Source: JAJFHI01 sp050633705 (GTDB lineage Bacteria > Pseudomonadota > Alphaproteobacteria > Rhizobiales > Hyphomicrobiaceae). Taken from it: a stretch of DNA of 64,000 bases. Shown here in pieces: positions 44,631-56,096 of this stretch. The stretch is taken from assembly GCA_050633705.1 (NCBI GenBank), contig JBOEGZ010000006.1, positions 62,001 to 126,000 of the forward strand, written 5' to 3'. The notes under the pieces are model-generated. The model was not told the origin of the DNA, did not search any database, and saw only the letters and a list, made by a program, of their open reading frames with translations. The position numbers and the translations under genes are program-made. The stretch's first letter is position 1. Each line of letters starts with the position of its first letter.

Positions 44631-45023
44631 ATGGAAACTTCAGAATACATTGCATCGCTGATCGGACCTGTATTGATCGCAACCTCGCTTTCGATGCTGT
44701 TGAACCGCGGCCATTTTGAGAAAATCGCCAACGAAGTCGCGACCAGCCCGGCGCTGATTTATATCGCCGGCATCTCTGCTCTGGTCATTGGCTTGGCGAT
44801 TGTGCGGTCTCATAATATCTGGGTTTGGGATTGGCCGGTTTTCACCACCATGTTTGGCTGGCTGGCAATTGTCGGCGGTCTATTTCGAATTCTGGCCCCA
44901 GAGCGTGTGGCACAAATGGCCAAATCAATGGCCGACAACAAAACACCAATAACTGCAGCAGCCATCGTTGCTTTGGCAATAGGCGGCTTGCTCACTGTGT
45001 TCGGCTTCAGGCTCATCACCTAA
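44631..45023 (+). CDS. Four-helix membrane protein under TPP riboswitch control
   Basis: A 130-residue, very hydrophobic protein with four helices at about 7-26, 42-60, 68-88 and 105-127. Family not recognised. Motifs that stand out are SLSMLLNRGHFEKI and GWLAIVGGLFRILAPERV. It begins 12 bases after the riboswitch and lies 53 bases before thiC on the same strand, so it is probably co-regulated with thiamine synthesis. It is too small for known thiamine transporters such as PnuT or ThiV but could be a transporter subunit or accessory protein. This role is inferred from context only. Confidence 0.85.
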   Translation: METSEYIASLIGPVLIATSLSMLLNRGHFEKIANEVATSPALIYIAGISALVIGLAIVRSHNIWVWDWPVFTTMFGWLAIVGGLFRILAPERVAQMAKSMADNKTPITAAAIVALAIGGLLTVFGFRLIT

Positions 45024-45076
45024 ACGTTCATCTGTGAACATCCCCACATATTCAAATCAAGGAAAGCTCCACAACC

Positions 45077-46975
45077 ATGAACAAAGTCACACGCCCGGGT
45101 GAGATGACCACACCAGAGGTCACGACAGGACCTATTACAGGCTCGACAAAAGCGTACGATAGCCCCGAAGGCAGAAGTGACATACGCGTTCCGTTTCGCG
45201 ATATCGCCTTGCAACCGGAAGCCAACGCACCACCATTTCGCGTCTATGATTCCTCAGGCCCCTACACCGATCACAACGCCAACATCGACGTCGAAAAAGG
45301 CTTGCCAGAAACACGCCGGGCATGGATCCAAAAGCGCGATGTAGAAACTTATGACGGACGCGAGGTTAAACCTGAAGACAACGGCAATGTGCAAGGTAAA
45401 GCGCTTGCGCGAGAATTTCCAAACAAGCGCAAACCGATGCGTGGCTTACCTGGAAAACCCATCACACAATACGAATTCGCCAAGGCTGGGATCATCACTG
45501 AAGAAATGATCTTCGTTGCACATCGCGAAAACCTTGGACGCAAAGAACAACTTGCACGCGCTAACGCAGCACTAGCAGATGGCGAGGCCTTTGGCGCCGA
45601 GATGCCAGCCCACGTCACACCAGAATTCGTCCGTGATGAAATTGCACGCGGACGGGCCATTATTCCATCCAACATCAACCACACTGAACTTGAACCGATG
45701 ATCATCGGGCGCAATTTTCTTGTGAAAATTAATGCAAATATCGGCAACTCAGCCGTGACCTCATCTGTCGAGGAAGAGGTTGATAAGATGGTTTGGGCAA
45801 CCCGTTGGGGTGCCGACAACGTTATGGACCTGTCGACGGGACGCAACATCCACAACACGCGCGAATGGATTTTGCGAAACTCGCCTGTTCCAATCGGCAC
45901 GGTGCCGATTTATCAAGCGCTGGAAAAGTGTGATGGCGATCCCGTCAAACTCACTTGGGAAATCTACCGCGACACATTAATCGAACAATGTGAGCAAGGC
46001 GTTGATTACTTCACCATCCATGCTGGTGTTCGTCTCGCTTATGTGCCAATGACCGCGAACCGCGTTACCGGCATTGTCTCGCGCGGTGGCTCGATCATGG
46101 CCAAGTGGTGTTTGGCGCATCATAAAGAGAGCTTTCTTTATGAGCACTTCGAAGAAATTTGCGACATCATGCGTGCCTACGATGTCTCCTTCTCACTAGG
46201 CGACGGCCTGCGCCCTGGTTCAATTGCCGATGCCAATGACCGAGCACAATTTTCCGAGTTGGAAACACTCGGCGAACTCACTCAAATTGCTTGGAACAAG
46301 GGTTGCCAAGTCATGATCGAAGGGCCTGGCCACGTGCCAATGCACAAGATCAAAATCAACATGGACAAACAGTTGAAGGAATGCGGCGAAGCCCCGTTCT
46401 ACACGCTCGGACCACTGACAACAGATATTGCTCCTGGTTACGACCACATCACATCTGGTATTGGGGCAGCAATGATCGGCTGGTTTGGTTGTGCGATGCT
46501 GTGCTACGTCACACCCAAAGAACACCTTGGTCTCCCGAACCGAGACGACGTCAAATATGGCGTTATCACATATAAACTGGCAGCCCATGCCGCAGACCTT
46601 GCCAAAGGTCATCCTGGCGCTCAGTTGCGCGACGACGCGTTGTCACAAGCCCGCTTCGACTTTAGATGGGAAGATCAGTTTAATTTGGGTTTAGATCCTG
46701 ATACAGCCCGCGCCATGCACGATGAAACGCTGCCAAAGGAAGCTCATAAGGTTGCTCACTTCTGTTCGATGTGTGGTCCAAAGTTCTGCTCGATGAAAAT
46801 TACACAAGACGTCCGCGACTATGCCGCAACATTGAACGACCCGAGCATTAAAACGGCGCAAGACGGTATGGATCAAATGAGCCAAAAATTCCGCGACATG
46901 GGCAGTGATGTCTATATTGACGCCGACGCAGCAAAGTCCAACGCCGTCAAACAAAGCAACAAAGATTTGGGCTAG
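45077..46975 (+). CDS. thiC: Phosphomethylpyrimidine synthase ThiC
   Basis: A 632-residue radical SAM enzyme that turns aminoimidazole ribotide into hydroxymethylpyrimidine phosphate for thiamine. The C-terminal Fe-S motif is CSMCGPKFC (C-x2-C-x4-C). Other family stretches: DLSTGRNIHNTREWILRNSPVPIGTVPIYQAL and IEGPGHVPMHKIK. ATG after AAGGAAAG. It is the second gene downstream of the TPP riboswitch, followed by a terminator. Confidence 0.98.
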   Translation: MNKVTRPGEMTTPEVTTGPITGSTKAYDSPEGRSDIRVPFRDIALQPEANAPPFRVYDSSGPYTDHNANIDVEKGLPETRRAWIQKRDVETYDGREVKPEDNGNVQGKALAREFPNKRKPMRGLPGKPITQYEFAKAGIITEEMIFVAHRENLGRKEQLARANAALADGEAFGAEMPAHVTPEFVRDEIARGRAIIPSNINHTELEPMIIGRNFLVKINANIGNSAVTSSVEEEVDKMVWATRWGADNVMDLSTGRNIHNTREWILRNSPVPIGTVPIYQALEKCDGDPVKLTWEIYRDTLIEQCEQGVDYFTIHAGVRLAYVPMTANRVTGIVSRGGSIMAKWCLAHHKESFLYEHFEEICDIMRAYDVSFSLGDGLRPGSIADANDRAQFSELETLGELTQIAWNKGCQVMIEGPGHVPMHKIKINMDKQLKECGEAPFYTLGPLTTDIAPGYDHITSGIGAAMIGWFGCAMLCYVTPKEHLGLPNRDDVKYGVITYKLAAHAADLAKGHPGAQLRDDALSQARFDFRWEDQFNLGLDPDTARAMHDETLPKEAHKVAHFCSMCGPKFCSMKITQDVRDYAATLNDPSIKTAQDGMDQMSQKFRDMGSDVYIDADAAKSNAVKQSNKDLG

Positions 46976-47011
46976 CCGCACGATTGGCCATCACAAAAAT
47001 AGAAATTTTTA

Positions 47012-47047
47012 AAAGCCAGCGGCTGGAAACAGTGGCTGGCTTTTTTT
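47012..47047 (+). terminator. Terminator of thiC
   Basis: AGCCAGC (47014-47020) pairs with GCTGGCT (47035-47041), extended by A-T pairs, followed by a run of seven T. Confidence 0.85.
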
Positions 47048-47163
47048 CATTTCAAAAAACCGATAGAATACGCTGCACAACGCCTGTTGTTCAAAGTGAT
47101 TTGTCCAACAATCACCAAACCGCTAGTTTCTCGGCGACGGCAAAATGATTTGGGATACATGCG

Positions 47164-48642
47164 ATGATCAAAACGCCCATTCTGATTGTCGGTGCGGGCC
47201 CCACCGGCCTCATGCTATCGGCCCAACTCCATCGCTATGCGACACCACATATCATTGTTGACCGCAAGCCTGGCATTACCCAACTCAGCAAAGCCCTTGG
47301 CGTGCAAGCGCGAACGCTCGAGCAATATCACCAACTCGGAATTGCTGACGCCGCCATTGCTGAAGGTTTCATTGCCCGCGATGTTCGCCTGATCGTCAAC
47401 GGTCAGATTAAAGCAACAATCCAATTGGGTGAAATTGGCCGCGGCCTCAGTCCCTATCCTTACCTCTTCATTCTTGAACAATCTCATAACGAAGCTTTGT
47501 TGCTTGACTACATTCATTCGCAAAATGGGCAGATCAATTGGGATAGCGAAGTTTCAAAACTCAAGAAAACAGCAAGTGGCTACACAGGGCTGTTAAAACG
47601 CAGCGATGGCACCAGCGAGCCTTTTGAGTGCCAATACCTGGTCGGATGTGGTGGGGCCAGCAGTCCGGTGCGCCACTTCCTTGAAATGCCATTTCAAGGC
47701 GGCACCAACGAACAGCAGTTTTTTGTTGCTGACATCAACATGAAAGCCGATCTGGAAAAACAAGGCCTGGTTCTTGTTATCAACAACGATGAATTCCTTG
47801 CTTTCTTTCCCATGTCGGGCGAAAACCAATATCGTGCCATCGGTGTTTTGCCTGACACTGCGCAAGATCCAAAAGATTATTCCTTCGAACGCATCAAACA
47901 ACATATTGAATTAAACCTCGGTTTCCCCGCGCAGATAACCGGTCACGCGTGGCACTCCAGCTACAAAGTACACCATAGAATTGTTGATAGCTTTCGATCT
48001 GAAAACGCCTTCCTCGTCGGCGATGCTGCACACATTCACAGCCCCGCTGGCGGTCAAGGAATGAATACCGGTCTGGGAGATGCTGTAAATCTGGGTTGGA
48101 AATTGGCCAGCGTCGTCAATCATTGGTCCAGCGCGAAAATCCTCGACACTTACAATGAGGAACGCCGCCCATTTGGCGTGCGCCTTGTTCACACGACCGA
48201 CCGCGCGTTTACAACAATGGTTTCGAAGAGTTGGTGGGCACGCACTGTACGCACATACATCATGCCAAAAGCTCTCGCGACGATTGTAAAATTCGACACA
48301 CTGCGCCGATTGATGTTCAAGACGATTTCTCAAACGCTCATTACATATCGCAACAGTGCGTTGAGTGATGGATCTGGATCACGTTCCATTCAAAGCGGCG
48401 ACCGATTTCCGTGGTTTGAGTGGGACGATAGCAATAGCTTTGAATGGCTAACCGACGTCGGATATGTCGTGTTGTATTTGGAATATTCAAAAGACGTGGA
48501 CGTCCCTGACTGGTCCGGCCCGGTTCACCACGTTCACTTATCAAGACCAGCCGTCAAAGCTTGCACCAAAGCAGGCTTGCCCAGTCGTGGGTATGTCTTG
48601 GTACGCCCCGACATGCATATTGCACATATTTCTGGGCAATAA
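47164..48642 (+). CDS. FAD-dependent aromatic hydroxylase-like monooxygenase
   Basis: A 492-residue group A flavin monooxygenase (PheA/TfdB/MhpA-like). FAD is bound by ILIVGAGPTGLMLSAQL at the start and by AFLVGDAAHIHSPAGGQGMNTGLGDAVNLGWKL (about 280-312). A C-terminal thioredoxin-like part, degenerate, is seen from about 400. It would use NADPH and oxygen to hydroxylate an aromatic or quinone-like substrate, which cannot be told. Single gene after the thiC terminator. Confidence 0.88.
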   Translation: MIKTPILIVGAGPTGLMLSAQLHRYATPHIIVDRKPGITQLSKALGVQARTLEQYHQLGIADAAIAEGFIARDVRLIVNGQIKATIQLGEIGRGLSPYPYLFILEQSHNEALLLDYIHSQNGQINWDSEVSKLKKTASGYTGLLKRSDGTSEPFECQYLVGCGGASSPVRHFLEMPFQGGTNEQQFFVADINMKADLEKQGLVLVINNDEFLAFFPMSGENQYRAIGVLPDTAQDPKDYSFERIKQHIELNLGFPAQITGHAWHSSYKVHHRIVDSFRSENAFLVGDAAHIHSPAGGQGMNTGLGDAVNLGWKLASVVNHWSSAKILDTYNEERRPFGVRLVHTTDRAFTTMVSKSWWARTVRTYIMPKALATIVKFDTLRRLMFKTISQTLITYRNSALSDGSGSRSIQSGDRFPWFEWDDSNSFEWLTDVGYVVLYLEYSKDVDVPDWSGPVHHVHLSRPAVKACTKAGLPSRGYVLVRPDMHIAHISGQ

Positions 48643-48841
48643 CTCTTTTTAATTTTGGTTTGAATTGGCAAACGCCGCAACAACACCGGCACAAAACTGC
48701 CTTAACTTAACTCAGAATAAACGCGTTCGTGGCTGACTTGTCGCAACGCCTTATCTCGCGTTAGAATTATCATCCAGAGGTTAAAGTTTCAGGGCTGACC
48801 CATCCGTTCGTCGCTAACGATTAGAATGAAGGAATACTTCA

Positions 48842-49969
48842 ATGAATTTCCGGACTGGGCTGACAATAGCGCTATCGCTATTTTTCACAGCTCAACATTC
48901 TGCGGCACATGCAGCGACAAAATCCAACACCATCAAAACACTTGAGATAACCGCAGGGCAATCACGACCGGCTAACCCACTCCTGCAAGCGACACAAAAT
49001 TCGATCACACTTGCCCAATCCATGACCAAAGCCGAGGCCTTTGCGGCTTCGAAAGATCTCAATACAGTTGACGGCTGGCAAGCTTATCTCAAACAATATC
49101 CCGAGGGTTTTAGAGCCGACCTTGCGCGCGCTTATATAAAAAAACTGTCCAAACGCGAGCCTAGCAATATTGATGATGATGTCGATGGCAACGTCGATCA
49201 AAGCGCACCAAAACAAGCACAATCAAAATCCGCCAAACCTCGCTACCTCAGAACCCGAAACGCTGCCCTCGAAGGTCACGATAGAAAAAGGCTTTATGAC
49301 CGCAGCGTTGAGGAATGTCTGTTGGCCTGCTCAAACGAAACTGAATTCGTCTGCAAATCCGTAGATTATTACAAGACCCGCAACAGCTGTAATCTCAGTG
49401 ATACGACGGCTTCACAGGTTGGTGGCCTCAAAAGAGATTATGCAAACAACCCCTTTGATTATTACAAACGCGTTATGAATGTTCGAACTTCTCCACCACA
49501 GCGACGTGAGCGTTCGCAACGCTCCGAACGTCCAGAGCGCCCCACTTTGTCACGACGGGTCGCAGAAATGAACTGCGAAGGCGGCTCCATCAGAGGTGGA
49601 GAATGTCGCTGCCCCAAGGGCCGAGAACGTGTCACGAATGACGACAATGACTACAGTTGTGTGCGTAGCAACAAGTCCCGACCAACGTCTCCAGAGCGTG
49701 AGACGGTTTCCAAGCTCGTATGCACTTACGGTTATGTTTCACGAGGAACATGCCGATGTAACAGCGGCCGCGTGCGGGTAAAAACTGGAAACCGTCGATA
49801 TAAGTGCGTGCGCAAAAAAACGACGACAAGAAAAAAACCTTGGCTGAAATACAAAAACCCCTGGACACGGAAAGATTGTGGCTCCCTCATCCCTGGCTGC
49901 ATCAGAGAGTGTGCAAAGGGCGATTCAAACTGCAAACTCAATTGCAATCAAATGTGCTCAGGTGCATAG
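48842..49969 (+). CDS. Exported PAN/Apple-domain protein, cysteine-rich
   Basis: A 375-residue protein with a signal peptide (AHAAT near 24). Domains: a helical repeat-like part (MTKAEAFAASKDLNTVDGWQAYL, about 60-105), a PAN/Apple domain (about 134-210, YDRSVEECLLACSNETEFVCKS), an Arg/Ser/Pro linker, two cysteine repeats (CEGGSIRGGECRCPKGRERV and CTYGYVSRGTCRCNSGRVRV), and a cysteine-rich basic tail (CGSLIPGCIRECAKGDSNC). PAN modules bind proteins or sugars. It probably acts in the periplasm or at the surface. Confidence 0.8.
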   Translation: MNFRTGLTIALSLFFTAQHSAAHAATKSNTIKTLEITAGQSRPANPLLQATQNSITLAQSMTKAEAFAASKDLNTVDGWQAYLKQYPEGFRADLARAYIKKLSKREPSNIDDDVDGNVDQSAPKQAQSKSAKPRYLRTRNAALEGHDRKRLYDRSVEECLLACSNETEFVCKSVDYYKTRNSCNLSDTTASQVGGLKRDYANNPFDYYKRVMNVRTSPPQRRERSQRSERPERPTLSRRVAEMNCEGGSIRGGECRCPKGRERVTNDDNDYSCVRSNKSRPTSPERETVSKLVCTYGYVSRGTCRCNSGRVRVKTGNRRYKCVRKKTTTRKKPWLKYKNPWTRKDCGSLIPGCIRECAKGDSNCKLNCNQMCSGA

Positions 49970-50133
49970 CTGCCGCGCGGTCTCACGCATTTTTAAGTTG
50001 AAATTGGCACTCACAACCCAATCACTTTAGCTTGAAAGGCCCTTTGACTCTTGTGATTTCATCCTTTCGTCACGAAGTGGTAATGTGTGAGTCTATGCAA
50101 CGTAATGAGAACGTAACGAGGAGGCTATCTGCG

Positions 50134-50565
50134 ATGCCACATAATGCGCGGACACATAAAAGAACGACATTATTCGCGCACGTTATTGTAACGGCCTTAC
50201 TTGTTGTCGCTTTCCAGACTTTCGCGCCGCATACCGCCAGCGCAGCCTCGATTAAAGGCAATTGGCGTGGCGCCGGCACACTGATGATGGGATCGGGAAC
50301 CAAAGAACGTTTCCGTTGCCGTGTCACGTATGGACGCGTCGCCGGCCGGACATTTTCAGTGCGTGCAAACTGTGCCAGTCAATCTGGAAAGTTCTATCAA
50401 ACTGGCAAAGTCCGTCGCATTAGCAAATCACGTTACGTTGGCACAATCCATAATGCCGAGTTTGGCGTATCTGCTCGTGTCGTGATTACTGCAAAAGGTA
50501 AGAGCCAGCGCGTCTCTATGACCAACAATCATGGTTCCGCGTTTTTAAGCCTGCGTCGGCGATAA
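50134..50565 (+). CDS. Exported small beta-rich protein, function unknown
   Basis: A 143-residue protein from the ATG at 50134, preceded by GAGGAGG. A signal peptide (LFAHVIVTALLVVAFQTFA, cleavage near SAA) is followed by a mature basic domain of strands (IKGNWRGAGTLMMGSGTKE, RCRVTYGRVAGRTFSV, SKSRYVGTIHNAEF). Two cysteines could pair. A similar start IKGNWRGxGT occurs in exported proteins of rhizobia-like bacteria, but no function is known. Confidence 0.7.
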   Translation: MPHNARTHKRTTLFAHVIVTALLVVAFQTFAPHTASAASIKGNWRGAGTLMMGSGTKERFRCRVTYGRVAGRTFSVRANCASQSGKFYQTGKVRRISKSRYVGTIHNAEFGVSARVVITAKGKSQRVSMTNNHGSAFLSLRRR

Positions 50566-50769
50566 GGCCGATACATCAAAACCGTGAACTGAGCACTGTG
50601 ATTACTGAGCCGTGAATATTGAGCAGAGATATTCGCGATCGGTATGAACAGAATTCAATTGCGAGGCAACCTGATTGCAGGTGCTAGAAGCTTTCAGCAG
50701 CCAGTTTACACTGGCAAGCTTTCATTGGCAGATCACGTCAATTCATCGAGCCGAGCCTGTATCACGTGA

Positions 50770-51036
50770 TCACGTAGCATCGTTTCCATTTGTAGGAAGA
50801 TCGATTTTACGCACTGCAGCCTCGCTCGGCTTCATACCGGCTGATCGGCGGATGCCAACATTTCGGATCATAACTTCAAGGCAGGTTTTATCATCGAAGC
50901 TTTCTGCGCCCGGTTCCTCATACTTGGCCTGGATTGACGCAAACATTTCAAGCTCGTTGGGTGTCAGTTCTGACTCAAATTCTGCGAGATGTTCAAGCAG
51001 TTCCAAAACTTCCACACGATTGGCCAGTTGAACCAT
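50770..51036 (-). CDS. Hypothetical small acidic protein
   Basis: An 88-residue soluble protein with a helical N-terminal part (RVEVLELLEHLAEFESELTPNELEMFASIQAKYEEPG). The ATG has CTGGAG about ten bases upstream. I recognise no family. It lies in a gene-poor stretch with no gene within 450 bases to its right. Confidence 0.6.
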   Translation of the reverse strand: MVQLANRVEVLELLEHLAEFESELTPNELEMFASIQAKYEEPGAESFDDKTCLEVMIRNVGIRRSAGMKPSEAAVRKIDLPTNGNDAT

Positions 51037-51486
51037 TTTCTAAACTCCAGAATTTTTCTCTCACGTCGGGCTCCATACGCGGGGGCCACTTTATCCGATA
51101 CAACAATCTAATTGAAACCGTGAATTATACTGATTTTCATCGCGCCGTTAGCGCTATTGGCGCGATATAACGACCGCCCACCCCCTCGCCAGCGACCCTG
51201 TCAGCGATCCTGAGGGTCCAGCCAAGCCTACAAGCCACAACGTATTCGTGAGTGTTGGACCGCGATCTGGCGCTAGGAGCGCAACCGGGACGAGCCGGCG
51301 AAATTGAGTGCGCCCACCAAGCCTCCCCACGCCACCTCTTGACCTCAAACGTGGACAACTCAATGTTTAGTGGGCCACCGACCAATCGGCTGTGGACAAT
51401 TTTCTTTTCCTCACCACGACTCGGAGATAATGCACAGTCCTCAAACTTTCGATTTGAGAACCCAGAACCGTGGAGGAAGGCGTCGT
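51037..51486. other. Intergenic region before the Clp-N/DUF4332 gene, with palindrome
   Basis: 450 bases without a supported gene. ATCGCGCC (51139-51146) and GGCGCGAT (51159-51166) form an 8-base inverted repeat around GTTAGCGCTATT, which itself has AGCGCT. It could be an operator for one of the flanking divergent genes. Confidence 0.45.
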
Positions 51487-53670
<2,184 letters not shown>

Positions 53671-54018
53671 TTAGACACCGTAGAGGTTCTGCGTATCTTT
53701 GCTCCATCCAACGGTAATGGATTTGTTGGCAACAATAACCGGCCGTTTGATCAAGGTTGGATACTCCAGCATAAGCGCCAACGCCTTGCCTTCATCCAGA
53801 TCCGCCTTCTGGCTGTCATCAAGCCCACGCCATGTTGTCGAGCGCGTGTTGAGCAAAACCTGCCAGTCAACGGCTTTGGCCCACGTCTTTAAGTCCGCCA
53901 TAGCGACGCCATCTGCGCGCACATCATGAAATGTGACAGACTTGCCTGCCCCTTCGAAGGCCTTGAGTGCCTTTCGACATGTATCGCAAGCTTTCAGTCC
54001 AAACAGTTTTGCTGCCAT
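53671..54018 (-). CDS. ArsC/Spx-family thioredoxin-fold protein (YffB-like)
   Basis: A 115-residue protein of the arsenate reductase-like family. The N-terminal site is LKACDTCRKALKAFE with a C-x-x-C, and LEYPTLIKRPVIV is the usual later strand with cis-proline. The CDTC motif and length match YffB/Spx-type proteins rather than classical arsenate reductase (which has CxxS/CGTS-type sites), so arsenate reduction is not assured. Its stop directly abuts the stop of the convergent Clp-N/DUF4332 gene. Confidence 0.85.
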   Translation of the reverse strand: MAAKLFGLKACDTCRKALKAFEGAGKSVTFHDVRADGVAMADLKTWAKAVDWQVLLNTRSTTWRGLDDSQKADLDEGKALALMLEYPTLIKRPVIVANKSITVGWSKDTQNLYGV

Positions 54019-54097
54019 CGAATCCCTCTGTGATTTTCATTGGAAGTGTTGAACTTTGTCTTCCGACACAAAGGGCTATCCGTCAATCCAACAAAAA

Positions 54098-54138
54098 CTG
54101 TCGCTTACATCCAGCGGGGTGGCGAATGTAAGCGACAG
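54098..54138 (-). terminator. Terminator of the exported protein at 54176
   Basis: A perfect 13-base stem CTGTCGCTTACAT / ATGTAAGCGACAG with a 15-base loop; on the minus strand it is followed by five T. Confidence 0.88.
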
Positions 54139-54175
54139 AGACGGTATACAACGGCAAGCGCCTGAGCACTCGGCC

Positions 54176-54667
54176 TTACCGGGCTGCATACCCTGAACGG
54201 CAGGCGCGCTGAAAACGCTTCAATGCGCGTGCCGAACCCCGCAACGAGAATTTGCTGGTCTGGCCTTGATATTTCACAAGAACCGTATCGCCGACCGACA
54301 ACCGCTGAAACAATGGACTGTCGATCGAAATTCTAAATTCCGGCAAGTAACCGATCAGGCCTTGGTAATCCATGCGCGCACGATATACCCGCTTCCATCC
54401 CGCAACTTGCAGTGTCACATGCGTCCGACGGCCTTTACGACCATGCTCCGTTGAAACGCCAGGAATTGAAATCTCAGCCATGCGCTTGCCAACGCGGCAA
54501 TCGATCGAAATGCCACGATCTTCTTCACAGTCACGGCAATCGGTCGCAAATGCGCCACCATTGAAAGACTGGGCATCCCAGCGATCGATCCGCTCAGCCG
54601 AGGCGGCTCCGGCTGTCGCCATCAACATTGCAGTTGCTACGAGGATCGTCGAAAAGTAATTGGTCAT
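54176..54667 (-). CDS. Exported hypothetical protein
   Basis: A 163-residue protein with a signal peptide (ILVATAMLMATAGAASA, cleavage before ERIDRW). The mature part has four cysteines (CRDCEEDRG, DCRVGKR, and one near the end), two of them in a C-x2-C, and beta-strand-like segments (THVTLQVAGWKRVYRARMDYQ). GGAG lies eight bases before the ATG. I recognise no family; some resemblance in layout to invasion-associated IalB-like proteins is only a guess. Confidence 0.7.
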   Translation of the reverse strand: MTNYFSTILVATAMLMATAGAASAERIDRWDAQSFNGGAFATDCRDCEEDRGISIDCRVGKRMAEISIPGVSTEHGRKGRRTHVTLQVAGWKRVYRARMDYQGLIGYLPEFRISIDSPLFQRLSVGDTVLVKYQGQTSKFSLRGSARALKRFQRACRSGYAAR

Positions 54668-55197
54668 GGTATGTGCTCCGCCAAAAATTGAAGGTGCACT
54701 TAAGCTAGACAGCTGCTGGAGAATGTCTCGGCAGACGACAGAGCTAGCCGGTATCGCAAATTTGCGCCTGATTGCTGGAAGTTCGCCCCAATATCTGCCC
54801 CAATATTTAGGTTGTGTTCAGCTTCACTGTGAAACCAAAAAATCGCGCCGAACCCAAACAAAGCTTCAGAAAGCTAAGCCGCAAAGCCAATTTCGGTGAA
54901 GGAAAGGCTTATCAACAGGCAGAATATAACCGGTTACAACTCTTCACACACGTTGTTTGGCGCCCCCTAAGCCCTAAGTTTTGGACATTTACGGACCATC
55001 TCACCCCCTTGACCGCAGAAGTGTTGCCCTGGATCATCGGTCAACGAAGCACATGAGTTGTATGTATGGTCATTCCTCGGACCATGAGTCATAATCTCGC
55101 CAGAATAGCGACGTCCTGCGCTCACCTTCCGTTCATTTTGATTACGGTAGGGAGAGACATCACGCGTGCAGAAAAAAATACGAGGGAGTATCCAATC
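54668..55197. other. Intergenic region between two exported-protein genes
   Basis: 530 bases with no supported gene. Divergent promoters for the genes on both sides must be here. No clear hairpin or operator found. Confidence 0.5.
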
Positions 55198-55773
55198 ATG
55201 TTGCGCTTTCTGAAACTTAGCGTTCTGGCCTTGGCCATTACGTTTGTCACACTGGCGAACGCCATCACATCAGCGAACACGGCATTTGCGAAAGAATGTA
55301 AAACTGAAGAAATCACCGCAGAAGGTGAACCGTTTATTTCGCGCAGCCTAGGTGCCTATCCAAGTTCACTGCTCGCTTGGCGTAAAGCTGTACGCGAGAA
55401 AGTTGGTGACGAGTATCAAGCCTGGCGTCGCGCCGAAGACCGGACAGTTCAATGCGAGCAGGTCAAACTCGAAAACGGCAAAAAGCGTTGGATTTGCATT
55501 CGCAAAGCACGCCCATGTGCGGGCGGAAACGTAGCTACGGGTGGTGAGGAAAAATTCACTTTCACAAGACCTCTTCAGCGTGGATCAAAAGGTGAAGACG
55601 TCAAAGCCCTACAGAAACTTCTGAATGACCAAGGCTACGAACTCGAAGTTGACGGCAACTTTGGTCGCGGAACGCGCGCTGCTGTTCGTGCCTATCAGAA
55701 AGAAAAAGGCTTGGAAGTCGATGGTGTCGCTGGCACCGCCACACAAGAGAGCCTGGGCGGTATTCGCGTCTAG
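55198..55773 (+). CDS. Exported peptidoglycan-binding protein
   Basis: A 191-residue protein from the ATG at 55198 with GAGGGAG ten bases before. After the signal peptide comes a domain of about 90 residues (FISRSLGAYPSSLLAWRKAVREKVGDEYQAWRRAEDR) with conserved-looking cysteines, then a PG_binding_1 domain (LQRGSKGEDVKALQKLLNDQGY, DGNFGRGTRAAVRAYQKEKGL). It should bind cell-wall glycan in the periplasm. A terminator hairpin follows. Confidence 0.85.
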   Translation: MLRFLKLSVLALAITFVTLANAITSANTAFAKECKTEEITAEGEPFISRSLGAYPSSLLAWRKAVREKVGDEYQAWRRAEDRTVQCEQVKLENGKKRWICIRKARPCAGGNVATGGEEKFTFTRPLQRGSKGEDVKALQKLLNDQGYELEVDGNFGRGTRAAVRAYQKEKGLEVDGVAGTATQESLGGIRV

Positions 55774-55841
55774 TTTTTCGTTAATTGACAAAACGAAACC
55801 CCCGTCAGGTTTATCGATTGCAGGGGGATCACAGACATTTT

Positions 55842-55867
55842 GGGCGACTGCGGCAACGCAGTCGCCC
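55842..55867 (+). terminator. Hairpin with GNRA tetraloop after the PG-binding gene
   Basis: GGGCGACTGCG / CGCAGTCGCCC, 11 perfect base pairs around a GCAA tetraloop, followed by TTTGTTGTTG. Confidence 0.75.
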
Positions 55868-56096
55868 TTTGTTGTTGATGGACCTTTATCACAATTAGTT
55901 TCAGAGACTTAAGTTCACACGCCCAGCAATTATAGATCTCAAAACCAGCCATCAAACAGAGCGATGGATTTGGTAGATCCGTTATTTTCCGCTAAAGAAC
56001 CCCTCGAACGCCCTTCGCATAAAAAAGACAGTTCTTTCGACTTTTCATCACATTGAAAAAGTTTATTGATTTCGTTTCGTTAAGGAGCCTTTTTAA

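Noticed and set aside
50586..50632. Repeated TGAGC words near 50.6 kb
   Set aside because: Three short, unevenly spaced copies; too weak to call a repeat or binding array.
53671..54018. Calling this gene an arsenate reductase (arsC)
   Set aside because: The CxxC site and length fit YffB/Spx-like proteins, and there is no arsenic resistance context.
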